From Polyangiaceae bacterium (GTDB taxonomy: Bacteria; Myxococcota_A; Polyangia; Polyangiales; Polyangiaceae): a stretch of DNA of 60,145 nt. Shown here one piece after another: positions 26,391 to 35,470 of the stretch. The translations under genes and the position numbers were made by a program. How positions within the stretch are numbered: position 1 is the first letter of the stretch; the number at the start of each line of letters is the position of its first letter. The stretch spans positions 1 through 60,145 of the forward strand of contig JAICQQ010000027.1 of assembly GCA_025937785.1 (NCBI GenBank), in the 5' to 3' direction. The notes beneath the pieces are model-generated. The model saw only the letters and a program-made list of their open reading frames with translations, was not told the origin of the DNA and did not search any database.

Positions 26391-28035
26391 AGCGACGTTG
26401 GGGGTCGCTGCGGCTGTGCTGGCGTTGGAGACCGCGGGCTGTGGAGGCCATCTCGACGTCCAAGAGAACCAGGCAGATGCTGGTGCCGCCGCCAGTGGCG
26501 GCGCCAGCTCTGCCGGCGCAGGCGGTGCTTCCGCTGCGGCGGGCGGTACCGGTAACGGCGGCGGAGATGGGGGCAGCGGGGCGGCGACGCCCGCGGCGAG
26601 CACGAGCACCGCGAACACCACCGCCAGCACCACGGGCGTATTCGAAGAGTCGTGCCTGAACGACGTGCGGGACGGAGCGGAAACCGACGTGGATTGCGGC
26701 GGCCCCGACTGTCTTCCGTGCCCACCCGCTGGCATTTGCGATATCCCGGGCTCCTGCGACTCGGGGGTTTGCGAAGACGGCTTTTGCCAACCGCCCGCGT
26801 GCGACGACGAGGTGTTGAATGGATCCGAAACGGACATCGACTGCGGCGGTGACGAGTGCGCCACCTGCCCCGAGGTGTGCGACTGTGCCGAGTCGGAAAG
26901 CCTGCGTGTGATCAACTGCGGTAGCACGACGATCACCGGGACCAGTTGGCCCACGCCGGGGTTACTCTCTGCCGACGGCTCGGTCATGGTGTACACGCGT
27001 TGTATCGGGCCGGACCCGATCGGCGGGCAGTGCGGTGAGTTCGATGTGATGCGGCAGTCGGGTAGCGAGGCACCCGAGCTACTGGGCGCCGGTATCTTCT
27101 CCGAGGCGATGACCCCGGACGGTCGTTACCTGGTGTTGACCGACTACGAATTCGAAGGGATGACCCTGATCACTCCCGACGGTCGGGAGGATCTCGATTT
27201 CGTCGGGCGCGCTGCTGCGATCAGCGACGATGGTGAAGTGCTGGCTGTGACACGTTACCCAGATGCGGAAGCCAAGGCCATGCGCTGGACGCGTGAGGGG
27301 GGCTTCGAAGCGCTCGGCGACATCCCCGAAGGGACGGGGCGCAGCCGCGCGACCGACATGAGCGCCGATGGCTCCGTCGTCGTTGGTTACGCACAGCTGG
27401 GCACGCAAGAGGTCCCGTTCATTTGGCGAGCAGGCGCGCTCGAGGCCCTCACGGATCTGCCTGGGGACGCCACGACGGCCTGGGCACTTCGGGTGAGCGA
27501 CGACGGCTCTACCATGGTTGGTGTGACGGCTGTCGTGTCGTCGAGTGAGTTCCGATGGGCCGATGTGTTTCGTTGGACCGAGGCCGAAGGCTTTTCCGTG
27601 CTTGGTCCCGTCTGCGGCGAGCTCTGCCCGGAAATGTTGAGGGTGAGGGTGAACGAAGATGGCAGCCTAGTCGCTGGTACGCTCGCCTTCGACGACGCCG
27701 GTGTCGACCGGGTCGCGTTTCGCTGGACGGAGCCCGAGGGTGTGTATCGCCTCATGAACACCGCTGAACCTTATCCGAGCAGCGTGCACGACATGAGCGC
27801 GGATGGCGCGGTGATTGTCGGGCAGGTGTCTTGGGGCGACTTTAGTGCCACAGTTTGGACCGAAGCCTGGGGGATCGCAGAGCTGGGCGGTCTTCTCGGT
27901 GAGTTCGGCGTCGACACCTACGGCTGGGAGTTTACGGGCGAGACCCAAGTGTCAGCGGACGGCAAGGTCATCGTGGGCGTGGCGAGCTGCGGCGGCACGC
28001 GCGCTCTCTACCGTGCCGTCCTCCCCGAAGACTGA
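26359..28035 (+). CDS. Lipoprotein with Cys-rich repeats and HAF-type beta-propeller repeats
   Basis: The product is 558 residues; ATG 26359 has GGGAG 8 nt upstream. The leader ends LALETAGC, an imperfect lipobox. Residues about 30-90 are Ala/Gly/Ser/Thr-rich. Two Cys-rich modules follow, with the repeated motif ETDVDCGG / ETDIDCGG. From about residue 180 a run of HAF-like repeats appears (MSADGSVVVGYA, VSDDGSTMVGVT, MSADGAVIVGQ), each followed by FxW, probably forming a surface beta-propeller. It is the last gene of the sigma cluster and overlaps the anti-sigma gene by 32 bp, so its expression is likely tied to that regulator. Confidence 0.82.
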   Translation: MTRNRRALRTEATLGVAAAVLALETAGCGGHLDVQENQADAGAAASGGASSAGAGGASAAAGGTGNGGGDGGSGAATPAASTSTANTTASTTGVFEESCLNDVRDGAETDVDCGGPDCLPCPPAGICDIPGSCDSGVCEDGFCQPPACDDEVLNGSETDIDCGGDECATCPEVCDCAESESLRVINCGSTTITGTSWPTPGLLSADGSVMVYTRCIGPDPIGGQCGEFDVMRQSGSEAPELLGAGIFSEAMTPDGRYLVLTDYEFEGMTLITPDGREDLDFVGRAAAISDDGEVLAVTRYPDAEAKAMRWTREGGFEALGDIPEGTGRSRATDMSADGSVVVGYAQLGTQEVPFIWRAGALEALTDLPGDATTAWALRVSDDGSTMVGVTAVVSSSEFRWADVFRWTEAEGFSVLGPVCGELCPEMLRVRVNEDGSLVAGTLAFDDAGVDRVAFRWTEPEGVYRLMNTAEPYPSSVHDMSADGAVIVGQVSWGDFSATVWTEAWGIAELGGLLGEFGVDTYGWEFTGETQVSADGKVIVGVASCGGTRALYRAVLPED

Positions 28036-28046
28036 CGCAGGTAAGC

Positions 28047-28601
28047 CTACGGCTCCTCCGCGGGCAGCATCAGCGTTTCCGTCGCGTTCAAGCACTCGCC
28101 GCAGTCCGGGCCGTTCGGGTAGGACTTCGTGTAGCTCGGCGTGAGCTCGGTATCGAGCAGTTGCGTCATGTTCCGGCGCACACTGATCGCCACGCGATCC
28201 ACGGCGTGCTTGACCTCGATGATCACGTCCTCCTCGCCGTAGATGTCAGGCGCGTTCCAGATCTCCGTCGGCTCGCCCCCGGCCTGATCGCAGTAGCGCA
28301 CCACACTCCATGTTTCGTCCTGTCCAACGCTGCCAGCTTGTCCGCCGGCTCCGTTCGACCCTCTCGCTAAGGTGCACTCGAAGGTGCGCCCCGATTCGGT
28401 GATGGAGACGACGTATTCGCCGGGTGCCCACGACTCGGCTTCCAATTGGATCTTGAGCGGGTGGGAGCACCCGATCGCGGTGCAAATCAGCGGTTCCGTG
28501 CAACTCGTCACGAGCGCCCAGCCGGCAGCGAGTGCCACCGCAGCGCTCGCCAGGTTCCGTTTCCGCCAGGTCTTTTCATCCGCTAGCTCCTCATCGCGCA
28601 T
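28047..28601 (-). CDS. Lipoprotein, paralogue 1 of a tandem pair
   Basis: The product is 184 residues from ATG 28601 (GAGGAAG upstream); an earlier in-frame ATG at 28682 overlaps the neighbour. Lipobox ALVTSC. The mature part opens with a Cys-rich knot (CTEPLICTAIGCSHPL). It then has a beta domain with WAPGEYVVSI, a glycine loop and the ending ELTPSYTKSY...DCGECLNATETLML. It is clearly related to the next gene upstream (same landmarks WxPGEYVVSI, ELTPSY, DCxxCxxATETL). Family unknown; the conserved cysteines suggest a disulfide-stabilised periplasmic or surface domain. Confidence 0.75.
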   Translation of the reverse strand: MRDEELADEKTWRKRNLASAAVALAAGWALVTSCTEPLICTAIGCSHPLKIQLEAESWAPGEYVVSITESGRTFECTLARGSNGAGGQAGSVGQDETWSVVRYCDQAGGEPTEIWNAPDIYGEEDVIIEVKHAVDRVAISVRRNMTQLLDTELTPSYTKSYPNGPDCGECLNATETLMLPAEEP

Positions 28602-28624
28602 TGCCCACTTCCTCTCACAAAAGG

Positions 28625-29176
28625 CTACGGTTGCTCGACGCGAAGCGTCAATGTTTCCGTGGCACTGACGCACTGGCGACAATCGTCGCCGTAGCGGTCG
28701 TAGCTTGGGGTCAACTCCGCATTCAGGAGCCCAGCGTCGCCGCGCCGCACGTCAATCGTCAAATGCTGGGCGGCGTCCAGAAGGATTCCGACGTTATCTC
28801 CGCCGGATATCGTCGGATCCAAGGCGTTCGTTCCGGATACGACTTCGCATCGACCCGTTCCAAACGAAAGTTCAGCGCTGCTCGTTTGGCCTGCCTGCCC
28901 GGCCGCTGCTTCGAAGCCTAGCTGTTCGAAACGGCATTCAATGTGTTGCCTGGATCCAACGATGGAAACTACGTACTCGCCGGGCACCCAATGTGCTGCA
29001 TCAAGGTGAATGACTAGTGAGTCGGAACAATTCATGTCCGTGCAGCTCTGGAAGTGGGAGCAGCCCGGCAAGAAAGCGGCTAGCGATCCGAACGCCAGTC
29101 GTACAGCGATCCGCCGCCAGCGGCGGCTTCGTTTGCAGTGGCTGATTGAGCCTTGGCTCATGTGCGCATCCCGCAC
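28625..29176 (-). CDS. Lipoprotein, paralogue 2 of a tandem pair
   Basis: The product is 183 residues from ATG 29176; ATG 29161 is an alternative. Signal peptide with lipobox FLPGC. It shares with the downstream gene a Cys-rich start (CTDMNCSDSLVIHL), WVPGEYVVSI, a Gly-rich loop (GQAGQTSS), ELTPSYDRY and the end DCRQCVSATETLTL. The genes lie 23 bp apart and are probably co-transcribed. Their partly diverged loops suggest an old duplication. Confidence 0.75.
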   Translation of the reverse strand: MRDAHMSQGSISHCKRSRRWRRIAVRLAFGSLAAFLPGCSHFQSCTDMNCSDSLVIHLDAAHWVPGEYVVSIVGSRQHIECRFEQLGFEAAAGQAGQTSSAELSFGTGRCEVVSGTNALDPTISGGDNVGILLDAAQHLTIDVRRGDAGLLNAELTPSYDRYGDDCRQCVSATETLTLRVEQP

Positions 29177-29302
29177 TCGTAGTGGCAGCCGCGCTATGCG
29201 CGCGCAACCCGGCTGCCATCTTTTCGTCGGTCCAAACCGAACGTCGACGTCCGCGATCGTAATAGTCTGATCGGCGTGTCAGGGGTATCAGCTACTGACC
29301 GC

Positions 29303-29920
29303 TCACGGAAACAGCACGAGGCCGGCGCTGATCAAGTAGTTGAACGCCGGTCCTGGCCAGCCGAACTTGACGTTCTCCGGAAGGTCGTCGCCCTTCTTCT
29401 CACGCAGCTTGTCTTCGCCCGAAAAGAACCAAACCAGGCCGCCTTGCACGAAGCCGTCGAGCGCATCGTTCAGACGAAAGGTGCCGTAGCCGCCGAGCGC
29501 GGCGCCGTTACCGAGCAGGCTGTGATAGCGATAGCCCGAAGTGACACCGATGCTCGCGCCGTGCCTGGTCTCGAGACCGCGCAGGTAGGCGTCCCCAGCC
29601 AGTTGAAAACCCGAATAGAGCTTCAGCTCGGGGTCTTCTTCAGGTTCCTCGTACGAAATCAGCACCGGGACCCAGCCCGCGGATGCCCGCACACCGACCG
29701 CCGGAGTGCCCAGCTGCACGCCTCCGCCGAAGCCCGTGTACGAGCCGAGCGTCAGCAGCACGCCGACGTTGCGCTGAGCTTCGAGGGGCGCCGGCGGCGC
29801 GGGTTCACCGCTCTCCGGGCCCGCTTCCTCGACCAACTGTGCCCGGGCGAGCGAGAGGACGAGCAGCGTGGATAAACCGAGGCCTCCCGAGGGTATCACC
29901 TTCGACCGGCGTCTGATCAT
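29303..29920 (-). CDS. Putative secreted beta-rich protein
   Basis: The product is 205 residues from ATG 29920; a longer ATG at 30013 gives an odd leader and overlaps the divergent djlA promoter region. There is no clear ribosome site. The signal peptide is MIRRRSKVIPSGGLGLSTLL... ending ARAQ. After a Pro/Glu-rich linker, the body has barrel-like strands (NVGVLLTLGSYTGFGGGVQLG ... AFNYLISAGLVLFP). Function unknown. Confidence 0.65.
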   Translation of the reverse strand: MIRRRSKVIPSGGLGLSTLLVLSLARAQLVEEAGPESGEPAPPAPLEAQRNVGVLLTLGSYTGFGGGVQLGTPAVGVRASAGWVPVLISYEEPEEDPELKLYSGFQLAGDAYLRGLETRHGASIGVTSGYRYHSLLGNGAALGGYGTFRLNDALDGFVQGGLVWFFSGEDKLREKKGDDLPENVKFGWPGPAFNYLISAGLVLFP

Positions 29921-30025
29921 GTGCGTACCAAAGCTTTTCGAAACCGGGCAGTAACGCGGAACGGCAGCGGTCGCAATGGGATTGAATCGTGCTACCGTCG
30001 CCCTGGCTTTCAAGGCTCAGCGCGC

Positions 30026-30799
30026 ATGTTTCTGGTCGTCTTCATCTGTGCACTCGTGGGGCTCTGGCTCCGGGGCGGTACGGGGTTCTTCGTCGGCAGC
30101 GCCGTGGGCTTCTTGCTGGGCAGCTTCTTACGGGCCGCAGCACGCAAGCGACTCGGCCAGGTTCACGCGAATTTTCTCGACACCACGTTCGCCGTGATGG
30201 GCGCGCTCTGCAAGGCCGACGGCGTGGTGACTCGTGAAGAGATCCAGGTCGTGGAACAGATCTTCGGTCGCCTCAACCTGTCGCCCGAGCAGAAGCAGGC
30301 GGCGAAAGCCGCGTTCAACCGAGGCAAGGCCGAGGGCTTCGATCTCGACGCGACGGTGCGCCAATTTGCCCGGTCCGCCCCGCCGAGTCCGCTTCTGTTC
30401 CAGATGTTCCTGCGATTGCAGCTGATCGCGATCACCGCCGACGGCCAGGTGCATCCTGCCGAACACGAGATGCTGGTGCGCGTCGCGCGCGGGCTCGGCC
30501 TCTCGGAATACCACGTGGTGCAGCTCGAATCGCTGCTTCGAGGTGCGGCTCACGGCGCCACCTCTCGACGCGTGTCGCAAGAGCAGCAGCTCGAGGACGC
30601 GTATGCGGCGCTCGGGGTCACGCGGGAGGCCAGCGAAGCCGAGATCAAACGCGCGTATCGCAAGATGATCGTCGAAAATCATCCGGACCGCGTCGCGGCG
30701 AAGGGCTTGCCCGAAAGCATGCGCGCCATCGCCGAGGAACGCGCCCGAGAGATCAACGCAGCTTACGAGGTGGTCAAGAAAGCGCGTGGATTCAACTAA
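30026..30799 (+). CDS. djlA: DjlA-like co-chaperone (TerB + J domain)
   Basis: The product is 257 residues. An N-terminal membrane anchor with glycine-zipper character (GGTGFFVGSAVGFLLGSFL) is followed by a TerB-like helical domain (about 45-180, LDTTFAVMGALCKADGVVTREEIQVVE). A C-terminal J domain (about 190-257) carries the HPD motif in ENHPDR, needed to stimulate DnaK ATPase. The order matches DjlA, an inner-membrane J protein linked to envelope stress and capsule control in other bacteria. It is divergent from the gene at 29303-29920. Confidence 0.9.
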   Translation: MFLVVFICALVGLWLRGGTGFFVGSAVGFLLGSFLRAAARKRLGQVHANFLDTTFAVMGALCKADGVVTREEIQVVEQIFGRLNLSPEQKQAAKAAFNRGKAEGFDLDATVRQFARSAPPSPLLFQMFLRLQLIAITADGQVHPAEHEMLVRVARGLGLSEYHVVQLESLLRGAAHGATSRRVSQEQQLEDAYAALGVTREASEAEIKRAYRKMIVENHPDRVAAKGLPESMRAIAEERAREINAAYEVVKKARGFN

Positions 30800-30826
30800 C
30801 AACCAGAGAACATCGGGGGTGAAAGC

Positions 30827-31894
30827 ATGCCATTTTACTACGGGCTGAAGGCCCTGGACAGCGAACCGCGAAAGCGGGCGATCGGCGGTATTCACGAGCT
30901 CCGGCGCGGACTCGAGGCAGGCGGAGTGCCGCGCCGCAATTTGTCGGAGACGCTGCTGCTGGCGACGTGGAACATCCGCGAGTTCGATTCAGCGACGTAC
31001 GGCGAGCGCGTGCCCGAGAGCTTCTACTACATCGCGGAGATCGTCGACCACTTCGATTTGGTCGCGATTCAAGAGGTGCGTGAAGATCTGCGTGCCCTGA
31101 AGCGGCTGCAGGCGCTGCTCGGCGGGTGGTGGAAGTACATCGTCACGGACGTCACCATCGGCAAGTCCGGCAACGGTGAGCGCCTCGCGTTTCTGTACGA
31201 CAGCCGCAAGGTCAGTTTCAGCGGCCTCGCGGGAGAGGTGGTGTTGCCGAGTGGCAGGACAGGTCCCGTGCTGCAGTTCGCGCGCACGCCGTTCGTGTGC
31301 GGGTTCAAGGCCGGTTGGTCGAGCTTCAGCCTGTGCACCGTCCACGTGTACTACGGAACGAGCAAGAAGGACGATCCGCGCCGGGTCACCGAGATCCAGC
31401 AGCTCGCGCAGACCCTCGCCGATCGCGGCAAGGCCGACCCGCGCCGCATCGGGGAGCCCGAGAATCTGATCCTGCTCGGCGACTTCAATATTTTCGACCG
31501 CAAGGACGTCACGTTCACCGCGCTGACCGACGCCGGCTTCACCATCCCCGAGGCGCTGCAGCAGGTGCCGGGCAGCAACGTGGCGAAGAACAAGCACTAC
31601 GATCAGATCGCGTTCATGACGCGGCCCCGCCGCTTCGCCGCGACGGGGAAGGCCGGCGTATTCGACTTTTTCGAGCACGTGTTTCGCTCCGACCAGGCCG
31701 CCGAGTACTCAAAGCTGCTCGAGGCTACGGGCGGTGAAGCGGCAGGGTTCGAAAAGTGGCGCACCTACCAGATGTCCGATCACCTATTGATGTGGTGCGA
31801 GGTCGATATCGATTTTTCGAAGGAGTACCTCGACGATCTGGCGCGCGATCGCGACGTGGAACGGCCGGAGCCAGCTCCCGGATCGCCCGACTGA
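30827..31894 (+). CDS. Endonuclease/exonuclease/phosphatase family protein
   Basis: The product is 355 residues; ATG 30827 follows GGGGGTGAAAGC. EEP-fold motifs are present: LLLATWNIREF, catalytic Glu in LVAIQEVRE, LILLGDFNIFD, and the final MSDHLLMWCEV. The fold hydrolyses phosphodiesters in nucleic acids, lipids or phosphoinositides; the substrate here is unknown. There is no signal peptide. The start lies 27 bp after djlA, so the two may share a transcript. Confidence 0.87.
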   Translation: MPFYYGLKALDSEPRKRAIGGIHELRRGLEAGGVPRRNLSETLLLATWNIREFDSATYGERVPESFYYIAEIVDHFDLVAIQEVREDLRALKRLQALLGGWWKYIVTDVTIGKSGNGERLAFLYDSRKVSFSGLAGEVVLPSGRTGPVLQFARTPFVCGFKAGWSSFSLCTVHVYYGTSKKDDPRRVTEIQQLAQTLADRGKADPRRIGEPENLILLGDFNIFDRKDVTFTALTDAGFTIPEALQQVPGSNVAKNKHYDQIAFMTRPRRFAATGKAGVFDFFEHVFRSDQAAEYSKLLEATGGEAAGFEKWRTYQMSDHLLMWCEVDIDFSKEYLDDLARDRDVERPEPAPGSPD

Positions 31895-31958
31895 CCTCGC
31901 GGTGGGCCTGGGCACCTGCCGCGGCGCATCGCACAACGCGGGACGAGGGCCGCCGGCT

Positions 31959-32921
31959 TCAGCCGCCGCGCGCCTGGCGCAGGGCGCGGGACGCCTCGTA
32001 CTCGTCGATGATCAGGTCGCCGACCAGGAACAACACGGGGTGCCCGGGGCTCACGGACTTCAGCTTCGTGAACTCGGCGTAGGCTGCGTCCGGGTCGTCT
32101 TGCAGCAGTACCAACTTCGCTTGGGCGCGCACGAACCCCGGCTGCAAAGCCAGGGCCTGTCGCAGCTCGTCGCGCGCCTGTTCGCGCAGCGTGAAGCGCT
32201 GCAGGCTCTCCATGGCGTTCAGGTACTGCACCATCACCGTGTTGCGCTCGGACGCGCGTACGGAATCCATCACCTCGTCGTAGTCGAGCCACTTGCCGCT
32301 GAGCAGATAGTAGAAGGCGAGCGCCGTCAGCGGCTGGACGACCCCAGGTTTACCTTGTTTGACAGCTTCGGAGGCCAGTGGGGCCGCGGCTGCGAGGTGT
32401 TCGGCGGCGAGCACCTCGCACGCAATGCGCGCCTGGTTGGCGGACTCGATGCGAGCTTCGAGCGAGGCGAGCATTTCGTCTTCGGCCTGGGTAAGCCCCC
32501 CCGCCGCTTCGCGTTCTTGCAAGCGCCTGACCTCGAGCCCGCTGCGCCGGTTGAGCTCGTACAGCACATCGGCGACGGTGGTGTAGCCATCGCTCCACGA
32601 CAGCTCCAGCAGCGCGCGCAGGGTCAAGATATCGCCGCCCTGCTTGCCCTCGAGGAAGCGCAGGGAGCTCTGGAAGCGGGTGGTTTCGTCGGCGAACAAG
32701 ATCTCGACGATCTGCGGCAGGCTCGTGGGGTCGGGCTGCTTGGGCGGCCTGATGCCATGCTGTTGAGAGAACTCGAGCAAGACCGCCTGCGCGTCCTTTG
32801 CGGACAGCGCGTCTTGCGGCGATTCGGCGTCTGCTTGCGTGCTGGCGCAGCCCCCCAACGCGGCCAGCCCCAACATCACCCACGACATGCTTCGAACGAA
32901 CATCGGGGCGGACCATAACAT
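31959..32921 (-). CDS. Lipoprotein with TPR-like helical domain
   Basis: The product is up to 320 residues. ATGs at 32921, 32903 and 32888 all precede the lipobox LAALGGC, and the true start is uncertain. The mature region is helical throughout, with two-helix repeats in the last third (RFTLREQARDELRQALALQPGFVRAQAKLVLLQDDPDAAYAEF) typical of tetratricopeptide scaffolds. Probably a periplasmic or outer-membrane-anchored protein-interaction module. No family name. It lies 35 bp downstream of the patatin gene on the same strand. Confidence 0.7.
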   Translation of the reverse strand: MLWSAPMFVRSMSWVMLGLAALGGCASTQADAESPQDALSAKDAQAVLLEFSQQHGIRPPKQPDPTSLPQIVEILFADETTRFQSSLRFLEGKQGGDILTLRALLELSWSDGYTTVADVLYELNRRSGLEVRRLQEREAAGGLTQAEDEMLASLEARIESANQARIACEVLAAEHLAAAAPLASEAVKQGKPGVVQPLTALAFYYLLSGKWLDYDEVMDSVRASERNTVMVQYLNAMESLQRFTLREQARDELRQALALQPGFVRAQAKLVLLQDDPDAAYAEFTKLKSVSPGHPVLFLVGDLIIDEYEASRALRQARGG

Positions 32922-32956
32922 AGGTCCTGCGCGGTCCCGTTACGCAATGTACAGGC

Positions 32957-35320
32957 TCAATCCCAGTTGAACTGGAATCCGATGCCCGCGCTGACCGACC
33001 AGTACGCCTTCTGGTCAAACGGTGGCGAGTACATTCCCCCGACCTGTAGGCGCAGCATTTCATAGAGGGACAACGCGGCGTGGCTCGACACGACGAACCC
33101 CGAACAGGGCGCGGATTCGACGGGCTCCTCGTCGGGGCAATCGTCGAAGCCCACGGCGTCTTCCGTGCTGAACTGATAGCCGGCGCCGCCTCCGAACCAG
33201 AGCTGATAGCTGGCGTTCGATAGCGGTGGCGGCTGAACCTCGAAGCCGAGCGTTGGCGCAACCGCGACGAAGTTGTGGCTCTCCGAGAGCAGCGTGTAAA
33301 GCCCGTCAGTCCTGACATTGGCCTGCAAGCGCAGCCAACTCCAATCGCTATACGCCTCGGTGAGCGAATAGCCCAGGGTCGGACGATTGCCCAAGGTCAC
33401 GTAGAGCACGTGCGACGGCGGCTCGTAGTACAGGCTATTGGACGCCACGCGCCCTGCGGCGACCCAGATCCAGTTGCCAGAGCTCTGGGCGGCGCCGATC
33501 TCCTTGGCGAGCTGTCCGATGCGCGCGGCGATCCGCTGCCGCGCCTTGTGAGCTTCATCACGGGTCAGGCCCAGGTCTGCGAAGTGAAACCGATACGCCG
33601 CCAGCAGGCGGAGCAGGTGAGCAAAATCGGATTCGCTCTGTTGGCGCCGCGCGTCGATCGCGCGAACGCCGGCTACGTGCGGAGCTGTGTGGTTCGCCAT
33701 CGCGAGCGCGCAATGGCGGTGCGCGACAGGGCCCCGCCGAGGTTCGTTTCGCAGTTCTCGGCAACCCGCGTAAAGCCGATCGATCGAGGTTTGCAGCAAG
33801 ATCCCGAAGTCTTCGAGGCCTTCGTCGGCGCAGCGTCGTGCCTCGACGCCGTTGTTCTCGAGCGTGCCCCGGACGCAGAAGAACGGGGCCCACGCTTTGC
33901 TGCTAGCTTCTTCCGGAGCGTCGGTGGCACGGGGTTCGGGTCGGAGCAGCGGGACCTTCGCCTGCTGCACGAAGCGATGAGCGTCATACATGCCCAACGC
34001 GAAATCGTAGTCGCGAAACGCAGTCTCGAAGAACCCCAGGAAGGCATACAGGGCACCGCTCGCAGTGGGTAGGTAGGCCTCGCCCATCCTGACGCGTGAG
34101 CGGATGTCCGGGCGCGCTTCGAGCAACGAGATCAGCTCTTTGGAGCGCGCGGACTCGACGAAGTTGGCAGCGAACTTCGAGACCAGACCGAGCGCCGAAT
34201 CGGGTGGCGCGCTATCTTCGGCAGTCTCGGTGGGGTAACCGAAGGCCTCGGGATCGACCTGCAGGAACTGTAGCTCGTCGGGTATCGCGAAGGTCGACAT
34301 GTCGGGAGCGTCCGTCCAGCGATAGTTGCCGTGCTCGTCACGTTCGAGGCCGCTCGTGACGCGCGCTGCGAGCTTGAGCGGATGGTTGTCGAACACACCG
34401 CCGTCGACGAACAAGTCGGTTTGCGCGGCCTCGGGACGGCACACGGGCGAGACCGATCGCGGCGGATCCGTCATGCAGTGCTCGAGCCGCATGGGCTCGA
34501 AAGCCAGCGGAAAGGTGGACGACGCGAAGGTGAGATCAATGACGCTCTGCAGGTCGTGTAAGCTGCCGTCGGTGGGCAGCAGCGCAGACGGCATCTGGTA
34601 GTTCGGATCGATGAAGTTATCGAGGCGCGGCAGCCTCCCATAGCCGCGGCCGCGCATGCGCACTGCAAAGCGTTCTTCGATCTGCGGCAGCGTGGTGGCC
34701 CCGACACCGAGCCGCGAGCGCCGCGCGTTCAGCCGCGTCGTGGCGACCCCGAGCACCAGGTCGCAGTCCGAGCGAAATCCCGTGGCCCAGCGTGGCCCGA
34801 GCACGGTCTTGGCGATCGCTTCCATCTGTGAGCGGTCGAACAGCCCGGTGGCGGTTGTTCTTCCTTCGATCAAGAGTTGCTCGAGACCGATAGGGATCCA
34901 GGTCTCGTAAAAGATGCTCTGCTGGGGTGGCGGCGAGGTATCCATGCACGAAGACATTGCCGTGAGCAGGGTGTTCACGCTGCCCGCCGACGCGCCTGTC
35001 ACGACCTTGAGGTCGAGTTGGGCCCGGTTGCGCTTGATGACCTCGGTGAGGTAGTAGAGAAAGCCTCCCTCGTAAGCGCCCAGCGAGACGCCGCCGCTGA
35101 TCGTGATAGCGAGCGGGATCTTGGCGCTGCCGCCGGCGGAAAGTGCGGGCGCCGCTTCGCCTGCTGCGTTTGCACCGGAGGCCGCTGGCGCTTCGAGTAC
35201 GGCGGCGTCGGTGGCCGGTGGAGGTTGAGCGAGGCTGCCCAGCGCCACGGCGAACGCAGCGCTCGCTGCGCGCACCGCGAGCGCTGCTCGGACCCTGGAT
35301 GAGGACAGCGCGCGTTGCAA
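32957..35320 (-). CDS. Patatin-like phospholipase with C-terminal barrel-like domain
   Basis: The product is 787 residues. An N-terminal signal-like segment (RAALAVRAASAAFAVALGSLA) is followed by the patatin domain (about 68-420). The oxyanion-type loop is SGGVSLGAYEGG at 75-86, nucleophile Ser111 lies in GASAGS, and catalytic Asp306 in FVDGGVFDN, so the Ser-Asp dyad is complete. The last about 190 residues (from GRVASNSLYYEPPSHVLYVTLGNR) read like beta-strands ending GIGFQFNWD, an outer-membrane or surface domain. The enzyme would deacylate lipids in the periplasm or outside the cell. The arrangement recalls type Vd patatin autotransporters, but no POTRA domain is obvious. Confidence 0.87.
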   Translation of the reverse strand: MQRALSSSRVRAALAVRAASAAFAVALGSLAQPPPATDAAVLEAPAASGANAAGEAAPALSAGGSAKIPLAITISGGVSLGAYEGGFLYYLTEVIKRNRAQLDLKVVTGASAGSVNTLLTAMSSCMDTSPPPQQSIFYETWIPIGLEQLLIEGRTTATGLFDRSQMEAIAKTVLGPRWATGFRSDCDLVLGVATTRLNARRSRLGVGATTLPQIEERFAVRMRGRGYGRLPRLDNFIDPNYQMPSALLPTDGSLHDLQSVIDLTFASSTFPLAFEPMRLEHCMTDPPRSVSPVCRPEAAQTDLFVDGGVFDNHPLKLAARVTSGLERDEHGNYRWTDAPDMSTFAIPDELQFLQVDPEAFGYPTETAEDSAPPDSALGLVSKFAANFVESARSKELISLLEARPDIRSRVRMGEAYLPTASGALYAFLGFFETAFRDYDFALGMYDAHRFVQQAKVPLLRPEPRATDAPEEASSKAWAPFFCVRGTLENNGVEARRCADEGLEDFGILLQTSIDRLYAGCRELRNEPRRGPVAHRHCALAMANHTAPHVAGVRAIDARRQQSESDFAHLLRLLAAYRFHFADLGLTRDEAHKARQRIAARIGQLAKEIGAAQSSGNWIWVAAGRVASNSLYYEPPSHVLYVTLGNRPTLGYSLTEAYSDWSWLRLQANVRTDGLYTLLSESHNFVAVAPTLGFEVQPPPLSNASYQLWFGGGAGYQFSTEDAVGFDDCPDEEPVESAPCSGFVVSSHAALSLYEMLRLQVGGMYSPPFDQKAYWSVSAGIGFQFNWD

Positions 35321-35470
35321 GCAAGCCCCGCGCTGCTTCTATCCGAGCGGCCCGCCCCAGTCAATCGATGCCAACGGCCTGCCGTCCGCGGCACCAACCG
35401 CGGCCCGCGCGTGTTCGCCACCGAAAGAACTAGGCTCGGCTCACTGGTATGTGGAATAAGGAGGCGTCAA

